From contig NZ_JACJVO010000032.1 of the NCBI RefSeq assembly GCF_014212055.1, positions 124,001 to 188,000 of the forward strand: a DNA stretch of 64,000 nucleotides. The letters run 5' to 3'. The notes beneath the pieces were generated by a model. It did not search any database. It was given only the letters and a program-made list of their open reading frames with translations, and had not been told where the DNA came from. This DNA comes from Cohnella zeiphila. GTDB taxonomy: Bacteria; Bacillota; Bacilli; Paenibacillales; Paenibacillaceae. The translations under genes and the position numbers were made by a program. Every line of letters starts with the position of its first letter. Within the stretch, counting starts at the first letter, position 1. Below, in pieces: positions 52,436 through 61,180 of the stretch.

Positions 52436-53191
52436 ATGGCGGCAGAGGTTAAAACGTCCGAATGGGAGGGCTTCGCCCGGCTGGATTTCACGTTTAAGGG
52501 CCGCGAGTGCATCCTTATACAGCCTAAAATGCGCTCGGACAAGCCCGACGGCGGCAAAATGGTCATGTACATGGAGTATTTCGGAGCCTTCCCCAACACC
52601 GCGATTTCGCTCGTCGAGCACGGCTACCACCTCTCCTACATAAAGAACAGCAACCGATGGGGCACCGACGATGATCAGCACATGCGCCGGGATTTTGTGG
52701 ATTTCCTGGCCGAGGAATATGGCCTGTCCCGCCGGTTCGTGACAATCGGGATGAGCGCGGGCGGCGTGACCTCGGTAAATTTCGCCCACCTGTACCCTGA
52801 CTACGTGTCGGTGCTCTACCTCGACGCGCCGGCCATGAATCTGTTGAGCGCCCCGCTTGGCTACAACAAGCCCGCTAGGCACGAGGAGACGGTAAAGGAA
52901 GTTCTGGACGCGCTCGGCCTGACCGCGTCGGAGATGCTGAGCTTCCGCGGCCATCCCATGGACAAGATGGGCACGCTTGCCGAGCACAACATCCCGGTGG
53001 TGCTGCTCTACGGCGACAGCGACACCAGCGTCCCCTATGAGGAAAACGGCAAACTCCTGGCCGACTTCTACGAAAAACACGGCAAGAGCGACATCATCAC
53101 CGTGTTCGGCAAGGAAGGGTGCGGGCACCACCCCCACGGACTGCCGGATCCCAAGCCGATCGTGGATTTTATATTGAAGCATGACAAGTAG
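52436..53191 (+). CDS. Alpha/beta hydrolase
   Basis: A 251-aa serine hydrolase fold. The nucleophile elbow is GMSAGG (serine near residue 106), the acid is in YGDSDTSVPY (about 195-204) and the histidine is in GCGHHPHG (about 229-236). The set matches the prolyl-oligopeptidase/BD-FAE-like esterase group. The substrate is unknown. ATG at 52436 follows AAAGGACGG. A terminator follows. It stands divergent from the LAL regulator gene, so shared control is possible. Confidence 0.87.
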   Translation: MAAEVKTSEWEGFARLDFTFKGRECILIQPKMRSDKPDGGKMVMYMEYFGAFPNTAISLVEHGYHLSYIKNSNRWGTDDDQHMRRDFVDFLAEEYGLSRRFVTIGMSAGGVTSVNFAHLYPDYVSVLYLDAPAMNLLSAPLGYNKPARHEETVKEVLDALGLTASEMLSFRGHPMDKMGTLAEHNIPVVLLYGDSDTSVPYEENGKLLADFYEKHGKSDIITVFGKEGCGHHPHGLPDPKPIVDFILKHDK

Positions 53192-53241
53192 AAGGCAATG
53201 TAGCGGATATAATTTCAATAAGTGATGCAAGGCGCTTACTC

Positions 53242-53281
53242 AAAAAAAGCTGACTCTCTTTAGGGGGGAGTTAGCTTTTTG
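53242..53281 (+). terminator. Terminator after the alpha/beta hydrolase
   Basis: Stem AGCTGACTC / GAGTTAGCT (one G-U pair) flanked by A-run and T-run. Confidence 0.8.
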
Positions 53282-53286
53282 CGTTC

Positions 53287-53667
53287 TCGCCGGGTTTGGA
53301 TAAAACGCACTCCGGAGCGAGTATGGATAGCAAAGCAGGGATCGACCCCTACTTCACCCGTGACAGTTTCGACTACACGGATGCGATTTACCTCGCCGGG
53401 CAGGACCCCAATCATGAGCTCGCGAGTCCCGCTAGGTTCGCCGATCTCACCGGATTCCCGCCGCTTCTGCTCCAAGTCGGAACCAACGAGGTACTCCTTG
53501 ACGATTCCACTCAGATGGCCGACCGTGCAAGGGAGGCAGGCGTGGATGTGGTTCTCGACGTTACCGCCGACGTCCCACATGTTTTCCAGGCGTTTGCCGG
53601 TGTCCTCGATGAAGCCGATCAAGCCCTAGACCGTGCTGCGCTCTTCATCAAGCAACATCTCCTATGA
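53287..53667 (+). pseudogene. C-terminal fragment of an HSL-type alpha/beta hydrolase
   Basis: The frame reads GIDPYFTRDSFDYTDAIYLAG, LTGFPPLLLQVGTNEVLLDD and DVPHVFQAFAGVLDEADQAL to its stop. This is the last third of a hormone-sensitive-lipase-type esterase and keeps the acid (D in LLDDS) and the histidine (PHVFQ), but the HGGG and GDSAGG regions are absent. The first in-frame ATG (53322) has no good ribosome binding site, and homology begins upstream of it at the terminator of the previous gene. It is probably a relic. Confidence 0.7.
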
Positions 53668-53867
53668 CGAGGCGTCCGATCAGGATCCGCACATCTAGTC
53701 GACCAATTGGCTGACGGCACTAATGGGTGCGACAGCTCAAGAACGCTCTACGGCTAACTCATGCCTGGACGCAGGTCTAACGGGATTGCGACCTCTGTCT
53801 GTTTCGACCATTTTCTTCTCCTCTTATGATGGTATCGAAGGAAATGAGTTGAAGAGGAGCATTCATC

Positions 53868-54683
53868 ATGTTGGAATCCAAGCGCATGAACAGGAATCGT
53901 GTATCTCTAATCGTTATCGTATATTATCTTCTGGCTTCGTTATTGGCGTTCCTCTTGGGGCTCGTGCAGCCTGTGACCGGCATCCCCGAGGTCGTCGTCC
54001 AGCTTACGCAGTTCGGGCCGACGCTGGCCGTGTTGGCCGTTCTGTGGCTGCTCCCCCGGTCGAGAAGCCTTCATTCCCCCTCCATGATCACGGCCGGTTC
54101 TCAGGCGGAGGGTCCCCGCCGGTTGGCCGAGGCTGTCTTGCTCCCCGTTGCGGTAATCGCCCTCTCGCTGCTCTGGTATGGGATGACCGGCCATTCCACC
54201 GACTTCACCAAGCCAACCAGCCTATCCCATCCGTTCTGGCTCATCGTCATAGCTCAATTCATCGGCGCGGCCGGCGAAGAGATCGGCTGGCGGCTCTTCA
54301 TGCAGCCCGCGCTGCAGACCCGAATGAGCGTGCTTGCTTCTTCCGTCCTTGTGGGCTTGCTATGGGGCGTCTGGCATATCGGCGTATTCGCCGAAGGGTG
54401 GCGGTATGCCGGCTCCTTCCTGCTGTTCGCCGTCTCCATCTCGGTTATACTTGGCGAATTGCTGCGAAGACCGCACGGGCTGAAGCTGCCGACAGCCGCC
54501 GCTTTTCATATGTTGATCAATTTGGGCATGCTCCTATGGTTCAAGGAAGAGAGCGGCGACGCCTACGCGATGACGACCATGGCCATTGCTTGCTTTATCG
54601 TTGCCGTGATCACGCTGATCGCGCATGCAGCGTCCGCAGCCAAAGGGGCGAAGCGGACGACGGCCCGGGGACGCGGGATTTAG
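53868..54683 (+). CDS. CPBP-family intramembrane protease (Abi/CAAX-like)
   Basis: A 271-aa membrane protein with about eight predicted helices. The family motifs are EEIGWR (about residues 145-150; the glutamates and arginine are catalytic), GLLWGVWHIGVF with a conserved histidine, and FHMLINLG near the C-terminus. Bacterial members process small peptides or act in immunity and bacteriocin tolerance. The specific role here is not known. ATG at 53868 follows GAGGAG. Confidence 0.88.
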   Translation: MLESKRMNRNRVSLIVIVYYLLASLLAFLLGLVQPVTGIPEVVVQLTQFGPTLAVLAVLWLLPRSRSLHSPSMITAGSQAEGPRRLAEAVLLPVAVIALSLLWYGMTGHSTDFTKPTSLSHPFWLIVIAQFIGAAGEEIGWRLFMQPALQTRMSVLASSVLVGLLWGVWHIGVFAEGWRYAGSFLLFAVSISVILGELLRRPHGLKLPTAAAFHMLINLGMLLWFKEESGDAYAMTTMAIACFIVAVITLIAHAASAAKGAKRTTARGRGI

Positions 54684-54705
54684 ATAGAAACCTATCGGAA
54701 CGAAA

Positions 54706-54744
54706 AGGCAGCCGACCGTCTGGTCGGCTGCCTTCCTATTTTTT
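54706..54744 (+). terminator. Terminator after the CPBP protease gene
   Basis: Perfect 12-bp stem AGGCAGCCGACC / GGTCGGCTGCCT, tetraloop, then a T-run. Confidence 0.9.
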
Positions 54745-54853
54745 CTTGAATGCTTCCGCCCGGTTGAGGTTTTTTTGGAAACTAGTGATTTGCCCAATTC
54801 AATTTCCTGCCTTGAACATAGGTTATCCAGAATGCGAATAAAGGAGGAGCCAT

Positions 54854-55273
54854 ATGGCAGAGCAAGTAAAGGTAAGCCCGCAATTCAGAAGGCTCTGTAC
54901 CCAATTTGGAAGAATTCTAGGCGGCGAATCGGAAATCGAGGAGGGCCCGGTTTGTTTTGTCACGCGGATGACGAATCTCAGGGAAACGATCTTGGGTCGG
55001 AGAACGCAATCTCCTCTTGTTCAAATGCAGATGTTCTCGTTCGAATCTCTCGACAGTTCGGGTCGCGCTCTATGTCTGGGCGAAACGGCCGTACATCAAA
55101 ATCAGGTGAATCGCTTGATTACGAATCTCCGTAACCGAGGGATAAAAGTGACCGCGATTCATAATCACTGGCTGAAAGAAAATCCTCGCTTAATGTATAT
55201 GCATTGGGAAGCCATCATGAATCCTGTTGTATTCGCCAGAAGAACCAAAGACTCCATTGCGTTCTTGGGTTAA
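54854..55273 (+). CDS. DUF1259 (LppY/LpqO-like) protein, tandem copy 1
   Basis: A 139-aa soluble protein with one DUF1259 unit. The central motif GRALCLGETAVHQNQVNRLITNLRNRGIKVTAIHNHWLKENPRLMYMHWEA is the family signature (histidine pair in IHNHW and a later MHW). Known LppY/LpqO proteins are secreted and carry two such units; here there is no signal peptide and only one unit. Its neighbour at 55324 is about 60 % identical. ATG at 54854 has AAAGGAGGAG upstream. GC is lower than in the surrounding genes. Confidence 0.85.
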   Translation: MAEQVKVSPQFRRLCTQFGRILGGESEIEEGPVCFVTRMTNLRETILGRRTQSPLVQMQMFSFESLDSSGRALCLGETAVHQNQVNRLITNLRNRGIKVTAIHNHWLKENPRLMYMHWEAIMNPVVFARRTKDSIAFLG

Positions 55274-55323
55274 TGGCTGAGCAATGACTGTATAGATTAA
55301 GAAATAAGGAGAGGATGATCGAT

Positions 55324-55740
55324 ATGGCGGTGAAAGCTAGCCCGCGCTTTATACGGCTATGCAACCAATTCTCATCTATTTTAGGTGCAACGGAGCATGA
55401 AATTACAAAGGGTCCGGTCTGTTTTGTCACTAGAAACAGGAGGGTCAACGCCTCAATATTAGGAAGACGCACCACGTCTCCTTTAGTCCGATACCAACTG
55501 TTCTCGTTCGAATCGTTGGACAGTTCGGGACGCGCGCTCTGTCTAGGGGAAACGGCGCTTTTCCAAAACCAGGTCAATCGGTTGCTTTCTAATCTTCGCA
55601 AAAACGGAATTACAGTAACGGCGGTCCATAATCACTGGCTGTTCGAGAACCCGCGTCTCATGTATATCCACTGGGAATCGATCGATAATCCCGTCGCCTT
55701 TGCGAGAAAAGTAAAACGTTCTATTGCGTTCTTGGGTTAA
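55324..55740 (+). CDS. DUF1259 (LppY/LpqO-like) protein, tandem copy 2
   Basis: A 138-aa paralog of the preceding gene (FSSILGATEHEITKGPVCFVTR, GRALCLGETALFQNQVNRLLSN, AVHNHWLFENPRLMYIHWES). The identical SFESLDSSGRALCLGETA block shows that the two genes arose by tandem duplication. ATG at 55324 is nine bases after AAGGAGAGG and aligns with the start of copy 1; an ATG at 55315 touches the ribosome binding site. Both keep the IHNHW/VHNHW histidines, so both may be active. Function is unknown. Confidence 0.85.
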   Translation: MAVKASPRFIRLCNQFSSILGATEHEITKGPVCFVTRNRRVNASILGRRTTSPLVRYQLFSFESLDSSGRALCLGETALFQNQVNRLLSNLRKNGITVTAVHNHWLFENPRLMYIHWESIDNPVAFARKVKRSIAFLG

Positions 55741-55772
55741 TCCCTGCTTACTGTTTGCAACACGCGTAAAAC

Positions 55773-55805
55773 GACCTTGGTCATTTATGACCGAGGTCAT
55801 TTTTG
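55773..55805 (+). terminator. Terminator after the DUF1259 pair
   Basis: A 12-bp stem GACCTTGGTCAT / ATGACCGAGGTC with one G-U pair, then ATTTTTG. Confidence 0.85.
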
Positions 55806-55830
55806 TTGATAGAGAAGGATGATGCTTGGC

Positions 55831-56198
55831 ATGCTGAGAGAACCCCGAAAAAAGAAGACAAAGGAATTGATCGTACGCACCGCCGTCCAACTGTTCAAAG
55901 ACAAAGGATATGACAACGTAACGGTCGAGGAGATTACCCAATTATGCGGAATCGCGAAAGGGACGATTATTTTCCTAAGAAGGAGCATGTACTGCTGCAC
56001 GTTGGCAGTTCCTATAACGGGCTGCTGACCGAGATGGTTCGGAAACATCGCGAAGGGCATCTTAAAGACCGGCTAATGGATCTATTTCGTGATTTTCTGA
56101 GCTTATATTTGGGTTTTCATCGCTTATCGGTCGATACGCAAGGTGGAGTACACGGATGTGTGACGGCAAGAAAGGATAACTCGCGCAACAAAGGATAG
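55831..56198 (+). pseudogene. Frameshifted and truncated TetR-family regulator
   Basis: The first frame (KTKELIVRTAVQLFKDKGYD, NVTVEEITQLCGIAKGT) is a TetR helix-turn-helix. At about 55966 the reading frame must shift to continue as YFPKKEHVLLHVGSSYNGLL and TEMVRKHREGHLKDRLMDLF. Compared with the usual GTFFNYFPKKE, seven bases seem to be missing. The second frame loses TetR-like sequence after about 56110 and stops at 56198, leaving about 80 residues absent from the ligand-binding domain. The gene cannot make a normal regulator. It may once have controlled the DUF1259 genes. Confidence 0.78.
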
Positions 56199-56233
56199 CT
56201 CCCCCGGCCGGAACGGCCGGCGGGGGCTTTTTT
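56198..56233 (+). terminator. Terminator before the sulfatase operon
   Basis: GCTCCCCCGGCCG / CGGCCGGCGGGGGC with a short loop and one or two bulged bases, followed by six T. Confidence 0.8.
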
Positions 56234-56237
56234 CGCT

Positions 56238-56280
56238 GCAAAAGAGTGTCATTGCCTGCAAGCGGGACGTCGGCTATGGT
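56238..56280 (+). promoter_or_regulatory. Promoter of the sulfatase gene with shared 19-base element
   Basis: GCAAAAGAGTGTCATTGCC (56238-56256) overlaps the -35 TTGCCT (56252-56257). A 17-base spacer leads to -10 TATGGT (56275-56280). The identical 19 bases lie in the same position before the glycoside hydrolase gene (57735-57753). Confidence 0.68.
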
Positions 56281-56310
56281 GGGGGAGCAAAGAGGATGGA
56301 GGGATGACGC

Positions 56311-57663
56311 ATGGCGGAGAAGAGACCGAATATCGTCGTGTTCTTTACCGACCAGCAGCGCTGGGACACGACCGGCGTTCACGGCAATCCGCTCGGGTTG
56401 ACGCCGAATTTCGACCGGATGGCGGCGGAGGGCACGCATCTGTACAACACGTTCACCTGCCAGCCGGTATGCGGGCCGGCGCGGTCCTGCCTGCAGACGG
56501 GGCTATATGCGACGGAGACGGGCTGCTACCGCAACGGAATTCCGCTGCCGGAGGACGTTCCGACGATCGCGCAATATTTTAACGAAGCGGGATACGAGAC
56601 GGGCTATATCGGCAAATGGCATCTGGCCGCGACCCGCACGGAGCCGGTGCCGGAGCGGCTGCGCGGCGGCTACAAGCATTGGCTGGCGGCCGACGCGCTC
56701 GAGCATACGTCCGACGCCTACCGGACGGTGCTGTACGACAACGATAACCGGCCGGTGGAGCTGCCCGGCTACCGGACCGACGCGCTGACGGACGCGGCCA
56801 TCCGTTATATCGCCGAGCGCAAGGATCGGCCGTTCTTTCTTTTCCTGTCGTATCTGGAGCCGCACCATCAGAACCACCGGGACGACTATCCGGCGCCCGA
56901 CGTCTATCGCGACAGTTACCATGGCCGGTACGTGCCGCCCGATCTGGCGGCGCTCGGAGGCACGGCCCACCAGCACCTGGGCGGTTACTACGGGATGGTC
57001 AAGCGCCTCGACGAAGGATTGGGCCGGCTCTTGGACGCGCTCCGAAGCTTGTCTCTGGACGAGAACACGATCGTGCTGTTCGCGTCGGATCATGGCTGCC
57101 ATTTCAAAACCCGCAACGGAGAATACAAGCGCTCCTGCCACGAGAGCTCGATCCGGGTTCCGGCCGCGGTCCGCGGCCCCGGCTTCAATCGCGGTGGCCG
57201 AGTGACCGAGCTGACGAGCCTGATCGATCTGCCCCCTACGCTGCTCGATGCCGCCGGCATCGAAGTGCCGCCCCACATGCAAGGGCGGTCGGTGCTGCGG
57301 CTGCTGAGGGGAGACGACGACGACTGGCCGGAGGAGGTTTTCGTGCAGATCAGCGAGAGCCAGATCGGCCGGGCGGTTCGCACGAAGCGCTGGAAGTACG
57401 GCGTGAAGGCGCCGGAGGGCGACGCGATCGCGGACCCGGGAGCCGCGAGGTACGCCGAGGAGTTCTTGTACGACCTGTACGCGGACCCGTACGAGCTGAC
57501 CAATCTGGCGGGGATGGAATCGCACCGGGAAGTCGCCGGCAAGCTTCGCGAGCGGCTCATCCGCCGCATGACCGAAGCCGGGGAAACGGCGCCGGTCGTC
57601 GAACCGGCCGCTTCCCGTCCGTCGGGTCAGCGCAGGGTGGACCCGGGCGAGGCGGACCTGTAG
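56311..57663 (+). CDS. Type I sulfatase
   Basis: A 450-aa sulfatase-like hydrolase. The formylglycine site is CGPAR at residues 54-58 (consensus C-x-P-x-R); C54 is the residue converted to formylglycine. Metal-binding residues are seen at D14/Q15 (FFTDQQRW) and in LFASDHGCHFK (about 250-260); HLAATRT-type basic residues are present near 105. There is no signal peptide, so it acts in the cytoplasm on imported sulfated sugars, or is released otherwise. It is probably the first gene of a carbohydrate-use set. ATG at 56311 has GGAGGG eight bases upstream. Confidence 0.92.
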   Translation: MAEKRPNIVVFFTDQQRWDTTGVHGNPLGLTPNFDRMAAEGTHLYNTFTCQPVCGPARSCLQTGLYATETGCYRNGIPLPEDVPTIAQYFNEAGYETGYIGKWHLAATRTEPVPERLRGGYKHWLAADALEHTSDAYRTVLYDNDNRPVELPGYRTDALTDAAIRYIAERKDRPFFLFLSYLEPHHQNHRDDYPAPDVYRDSYHGRYVPPDLAALGGTAHQHLGGYYGMVKRLDEGLGRLLDALRSLSLDENTIVLFASDHGCHFKTRNGEYKRSCHESSIRVPAAVRGPGFNRGGRVTELTSLIDLPPTLLDAAGIEVPPHMQGRSVLRLLRGDDDDWPEEVFVQISESQIGRAVRTKRWKYGVKAPEGDAIADPGAARYAEEFLYDLYADPYELTNLAGMESHREVAGKLRERLIRRMTEAGETAPVVEPAASRPSGQRRVDPGEADL

Positions 57664-57831
57664 GGCCTCTGCGGCGGTTCCCGTCAGGAAGTGCAAGCTC
57701 TGCAACGATGTGCAAGGCGCTTGCGCCCAGCGAAGCAAAAGAGTGTCATTGCCGGGAAATCTTCCGCCGCCTACAGTGAAGGTGTTCGGTGCGGCATCCC
57801 AAGACACCAAGACCGGGAGGTATGGAACGAT
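57664..57831 (+). promoter_or_regulatory. Promoter of the glycoside hydrolase gene with shared element
   Basis: GCAAAAGAGTGTCATTGCC (57735-57753) overlaps -35 TTGCCG (57749-57754), with -10 TACAGT at 57772-57777 after 17 bases. Upstream, TGCAA occurs three times (GTGCAAGC, CTGCAACG, GTGCAAGG near 57690-57716), a possible direct-repeat set for an AraC-type activator. Confidence 0.65.
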
Positions 57832-60800
57832 ATGTTGGATCGTCAACGATTTCGCCGGCCGCTGAAGGCCGACCGCATTCATCCGTTCTGGTTCTGGAAC
57901 GGAGAAATGGCGGATGAGCAAATCCGCCGTCAGATCGACGAGATGGCGGACAAAGGACTGGGCGGTTTTTTTATCTGCGCCCGGCAGGGAATGAAGCTCT
58001 CCTACTTGTCCGACGAATGGTTCGACAAAGTCCGGGTGGCCGTCGAAGCGGCGGCGCGGCACGGGCTTCACGTCTGGCTGTACGACGAATATCCGTACCC
58101 GAGCGGCATCGCCGGGGGCGAAGTAACGCTGGAATATCCGGAGGCGAAGCACCGCACGCTGGTCTCCCATTCGCAGGCCGTCGCCGGCGGAGACAGGGTG
58201 TCGCTGGAACTGCCGTGGGCCAAGATCCTGTACGCCAAAGCGGTACCCGTGGCGCCGGACGGCCGGCGGCTGTGGGACGAAGCGGTCCCGGTCCGCTCGG
58301 CGATCGGCAACTACCAGGCGGAGCCGGTGTTCCAGAAGACGGGGCTGACCGCGTATAACCAGAAGCGCTTCTTTACCTATCGAACGGTGCAAAAGCTGGA
58401 TTGGACGGCGCCGGCCGGCGAGTGGGAGCTTCTGATCGTGCAGGAGAAGGAAATCGACGATTTCAAATATTACGGCACGTTCGTCGATCCGTGCAACCGC
58501 GAGGCGATGGCGGCGTTCATCCGCCTGACCCACGACAAGTATGCGGAACGGTTCGGCGAATACTTCGGCACCACGATCAAGGGGATGTTCACCGACGAGA
58601 TCGGACTGCTCGGCCGCATTCCGTGGTCCCCGCGGCTGGTCGATTTTTTCCGGGAGCGGTGCGGCTACGACCTGCGGGATCATCTGCACGCCTTGTTCGA
58701 TCCGGACGCCGAGAACGCGGCGGCGATCCGCTACGATTATTACCAGTCGGTGCACCTGCTGCTGCGGGATTCCTACCACAAGCAAGTGCACGATTGGTGC
58801 GAGCGGCACGGCTTGGAATACGTGGCGGAGGTGCCGGCCGTTCGCCATACGACGCAGCTGTACAGCCACGTGCCCGGGGGAGACAGCGCGCACGAGAAGC
58901 TGGGACGTTCCCTCGAGTGGATTCTCGACAAGAACGCCGTCAACCTGCGCAGCAACCCGAAGATGGTCAGCTCGCTCGCCCGTCAGCTTGGCCGCGAGCG
59001 CAATCTGATCGAGTGCTTCCATAGCGTCGGCTGGTCGATGACGCTGCAGGACGCCCGCTGGATGATCGACCGGATGGCGGCGTTCGGGACGAACTTCTTC
59101 AATTTTCACGCCTTCTTCTATACCGTCGACGGGCTGGCCCAGCACGACGCTCCGCCGTCGCAGTTCTGGCAGAATCCGTACTGGAAGCACTTCGGCCGGC
59201 TGGCCGACTACGCGGGACGGATCGGCTTCGCGATGAGTACGGGCCAAGCGGTCATCGAGACGGCGGTGCTGCAGCCGACCACCTCGCTGTGGACGCAGAT
59301 GGGCAACCCGCTGCACCGATTCGATTATGGCGGCGGCCGCGCGGACGAGAAGGAGCGGCTCGAGCATCTGCTCTCGTGGTGGGCAGGAATTTGCAAGGAG
59401 CTGACGATGGCGGGCCGGGATTTCGATCACCTCGATCCGGAGCTGCTGGCCGAAGCGGAGATCGAAGACGGGCGGATCAAGCTGGGCCGGGCCCGCTACT
59501 CGGTGCTGATCCTGCCGCCGATGACGAATCTGGAAGGCGCCGCCTGGCGCCGGATCGAGTCGTTCCTGAGGAGCGGCGGAACCGTCGTCGCCATGGGGCA
59601 GCTGCCTTACGAGCGCATCGAGGCGGATTGGGACCCGCGTTCGGCCGCCGCGGCGTTCAACATGGAGGAGCCTGAGGCGCGCTTCTGGCTGGAGGCTCGC
59701 GAAGAGGAGCGGCCGGCCTGGCGGCAAGGCGAGCGAGCGGCCTACTATTTGCCGTTCCCGGCGAAGGCGGACGCCAAGGATGTGCTGCCGGCGATGACGG
59801 AGCTGCTGGACCGCGTAAATCCGCTGCCGGTCCGCCTCTCGCCCGCTTGCGGGGAGCAAGGGCTGCTGATGCAAACGAGGCTTGTCCAGGACGATACGGC
59901 GCTCGTATTCGTCAGCAACCAGGAAGGGGAGGAACGCGAGACCGAATTGTACGTCGACCCGCAGTTGCTCGGGTTAAAGGTGCAGGAAGCCGAATCGCCC
60001 GCCTCCTCCGCCGTGTTGAGCGCCTGCGAGCTGTCGCTGGACAGCGGAGAGGCCGGGGAGCCGCTGCGGCCGGCGGACGCTCGGCAGGACGGCGCCGCCG
60101 CAATCTTCCCGCTGCGCCTTGCGCCTTATGAGGCCCGGCTGTTCGAGCTGAAGCTCGACAGAACGGCCGCCGCGAAGGTGGCCGATCCGGCAAGCGCCGA
60201 GTGCCCGAGATGGGAAGTGTCGGCTGCCGGACCGTGGGAGATGAAGGCGCTCGGACCGAACGCGCTGCGGCTGGACACGTTCCGTCTCGCGGTTTACGGA
60301 CACGGCGCCGCGGGGCCGGCTGCCGCGGATCACGCGCCGATCGCCGAGGGAACGGTCATGGTCAAGACGTTCATCGACCAATGCGCGGATTTGGCGGAAG
60401 CAGGCGGTCTTCCCGTTCAGATGCGGCAGACGTTCGGGACGCCGATGCGCGTCGGGATCGCTTACCCGCTCAAGGCCGTTTATACGGCCGAGTTCGCGGT
60501 CGAAGAGGCGCCGCGGAGCGCAGAGCTGCTGATGGACCGCAGCGCCATCGGCGGAACGGCCGTCATCCGGCTGAACGGCCATACGGTAGCGGGCGAAGAG
60601 TTCCGCCCCGCCTTCCTGTACGACCACAACAACGTCGCCGCCGATGTCTCCCGGCGCTTGCTGCCGGGCACCGTCAACACGCTAACGGTCGAGGTCGACG
60701 TAGAGAACGACTGGGAAGGCGTCGTCGACGCGCTGTATCTCGCCGGGCCGTTCCGCGTCCGGTTCGACCCGCAGGCGCAGCCCGTTCTAAGCGCCATCCA

Positions 60801-61176
60801 GACGGAGGAGGAAGCTCAGCCCGTACCGGCGCTCGGAGCGGGGCCTTATCCGGGCTACCCCTACTACGCCGGAGACTTCTCGTTCGCGAAGACGGCCGAA
60901 TGGCCGGACGCGCCGGAAGGTTCCGCCTTCGAGCTGACGTTCCCGGATCTCGATCCCGACTTCCACGATTGCGCCGAGGTGCTGATCAACGGCCGGTCCC
61001 TGGGCGTCCGTGCCTGGTCGCCTTATCGATGGATCGGCGACGCATCGATGATCCGCAAGGGAGCCAATCGCCTCGAGGTTCGCGTCACGAACACGTTGAT
61101 CGGCCTGCTGGAGGGCCAATTCTTCGACTATCGCGGGCACGCCGTCCGGCCGGTCCGCGACCGAAAGGAGCTGTGA
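57832..61176 (+). CDS. Large glycoside hydrolase, GH106-like (rhamnosidase-type) with beta-sandwich C-terminus
   Basis: A 1114-aa enzyme. The N-terminal part reads RIHPFWFWNGEMADEQIRRQIDEMADKGLGGFFICARQG, then HGLHVWLYDEYPYPSGIAGG, which is a TIM-barrel glycosidase pattern I relate to GH106-type rhamnosidases. FTDEIGLLG (about 258-266) and YVAEVPAV (about 328-335) hold candidate acids. C-terminal segments with RLNGHTVAGEEFRP and LINGRSLGVRAWSPYRW are like galactose-binding beta-sandwiches. There is no signal peptide, so it would act on imported oligosaccharides. ATG at 57832 follows GGGAGG (spacing 11). The exact family assignment is moderate confidence. Confidence 0.78.
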   Translation: MLDRQRFRRPLKADRIHPFWFWNGEMADEQIRRQIDEMADKGLGGFFICARQGMKLSYLSDEWFDKVRVAVEAAARHGLHVWLYDEYPYPSGIAGGEVTLEYPEAKHRTLVSHSQAVAGGDRVSLELPWAKILYAKAVPVAPDGRRLWDEAVPVRSAIGNYQAEPVFQKTGLTAYNQKRFFTYRTVQKLDWTAPAGEWELLIVQEKEIDDFKYYGTFVDPCNREAMAAFIRLTHDKYAERFGEYFGTTIKGMFTDEIGLLGRIPWSPRLVDFFRERCGYDLRDHLHALFDPDAENAAAIRYDYYQSVHLLLRDSYHKQVHDWCERHGLEYVAEVPAVRHTTQLYSHVPGGDSAHEKLGRSLEWILDKNAVNLRSNPKMVSSLARQLGRERNLIECFHSVGWSMTLQDARWMIDRMAAFGTNFFNFHAFFYTVDGLAQHDAPPSQFWQNPYWKHFGRLADYAGRIGFAMSTGQAVIETAVLQPTTSLWTQMGNPLHRFDYGGGRADEKERLEHLLSWWAGICKELTMAGRDFDHLDPELLAEAEIEDGRIKLGRARYSVLILPPMTNLEGAAWRRIESFLRSGGTVVAMGQLPYERIEADWDPRSAAAAFNMEEPEARFWLEAREEERPAWRQGERAAYYLPFPAKADAKDVLPAMTELLDRVNPLPVRLSPACGEQGLLMQTRLVQDDTALVFVSNQEGEERETELYVDPQLLGLKVQEAESPASSAVLSACELSLDSGEAGEPLRPADARQDGAAAIFPLRLAPYEARLFELKLDRTAAAKVADPASAECPRWEVSAAGPWEMKALGPNALRLDTFRLAVYGHGAAGPAAADHAPIAEGTVMVKTFIDQCADLAEAGGLPVQMRQTFGTPMRVGIAYPLKAVYTAEFAVEEAPRSAELLMDRSAIGGTAVIRLNGHTVAGEEFRPAFLYDHNNVAADVSRRLLPGTVNTLTVEVDVENDWEGVVDALYLAGPFRVRFDPQAQPVLSAIQTEEEAQPVPALGAGPYPGYPYYAGDFSFAKTAEWPDAPEGSAFELTFPDLDPDFHDCAEVLINGRSLGVRAWSPYRWIGDASMIRKGANRLEVRVTNTLIGLLEGQFFDYRGHAVRPVRDRKEL

Positions 61177-61180
61177 GCCG

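Noticed and set aside
56503..59874. 1123-codon open frame on the minus strand
   Set aside because: It lies antisense to the sulfatase and glycoside hydrolase genes, which have clear motifs and ribosome binding sites. Its translation is Arg/His/Gln-rich without any domain, as is usual for antisense frames at high GC.
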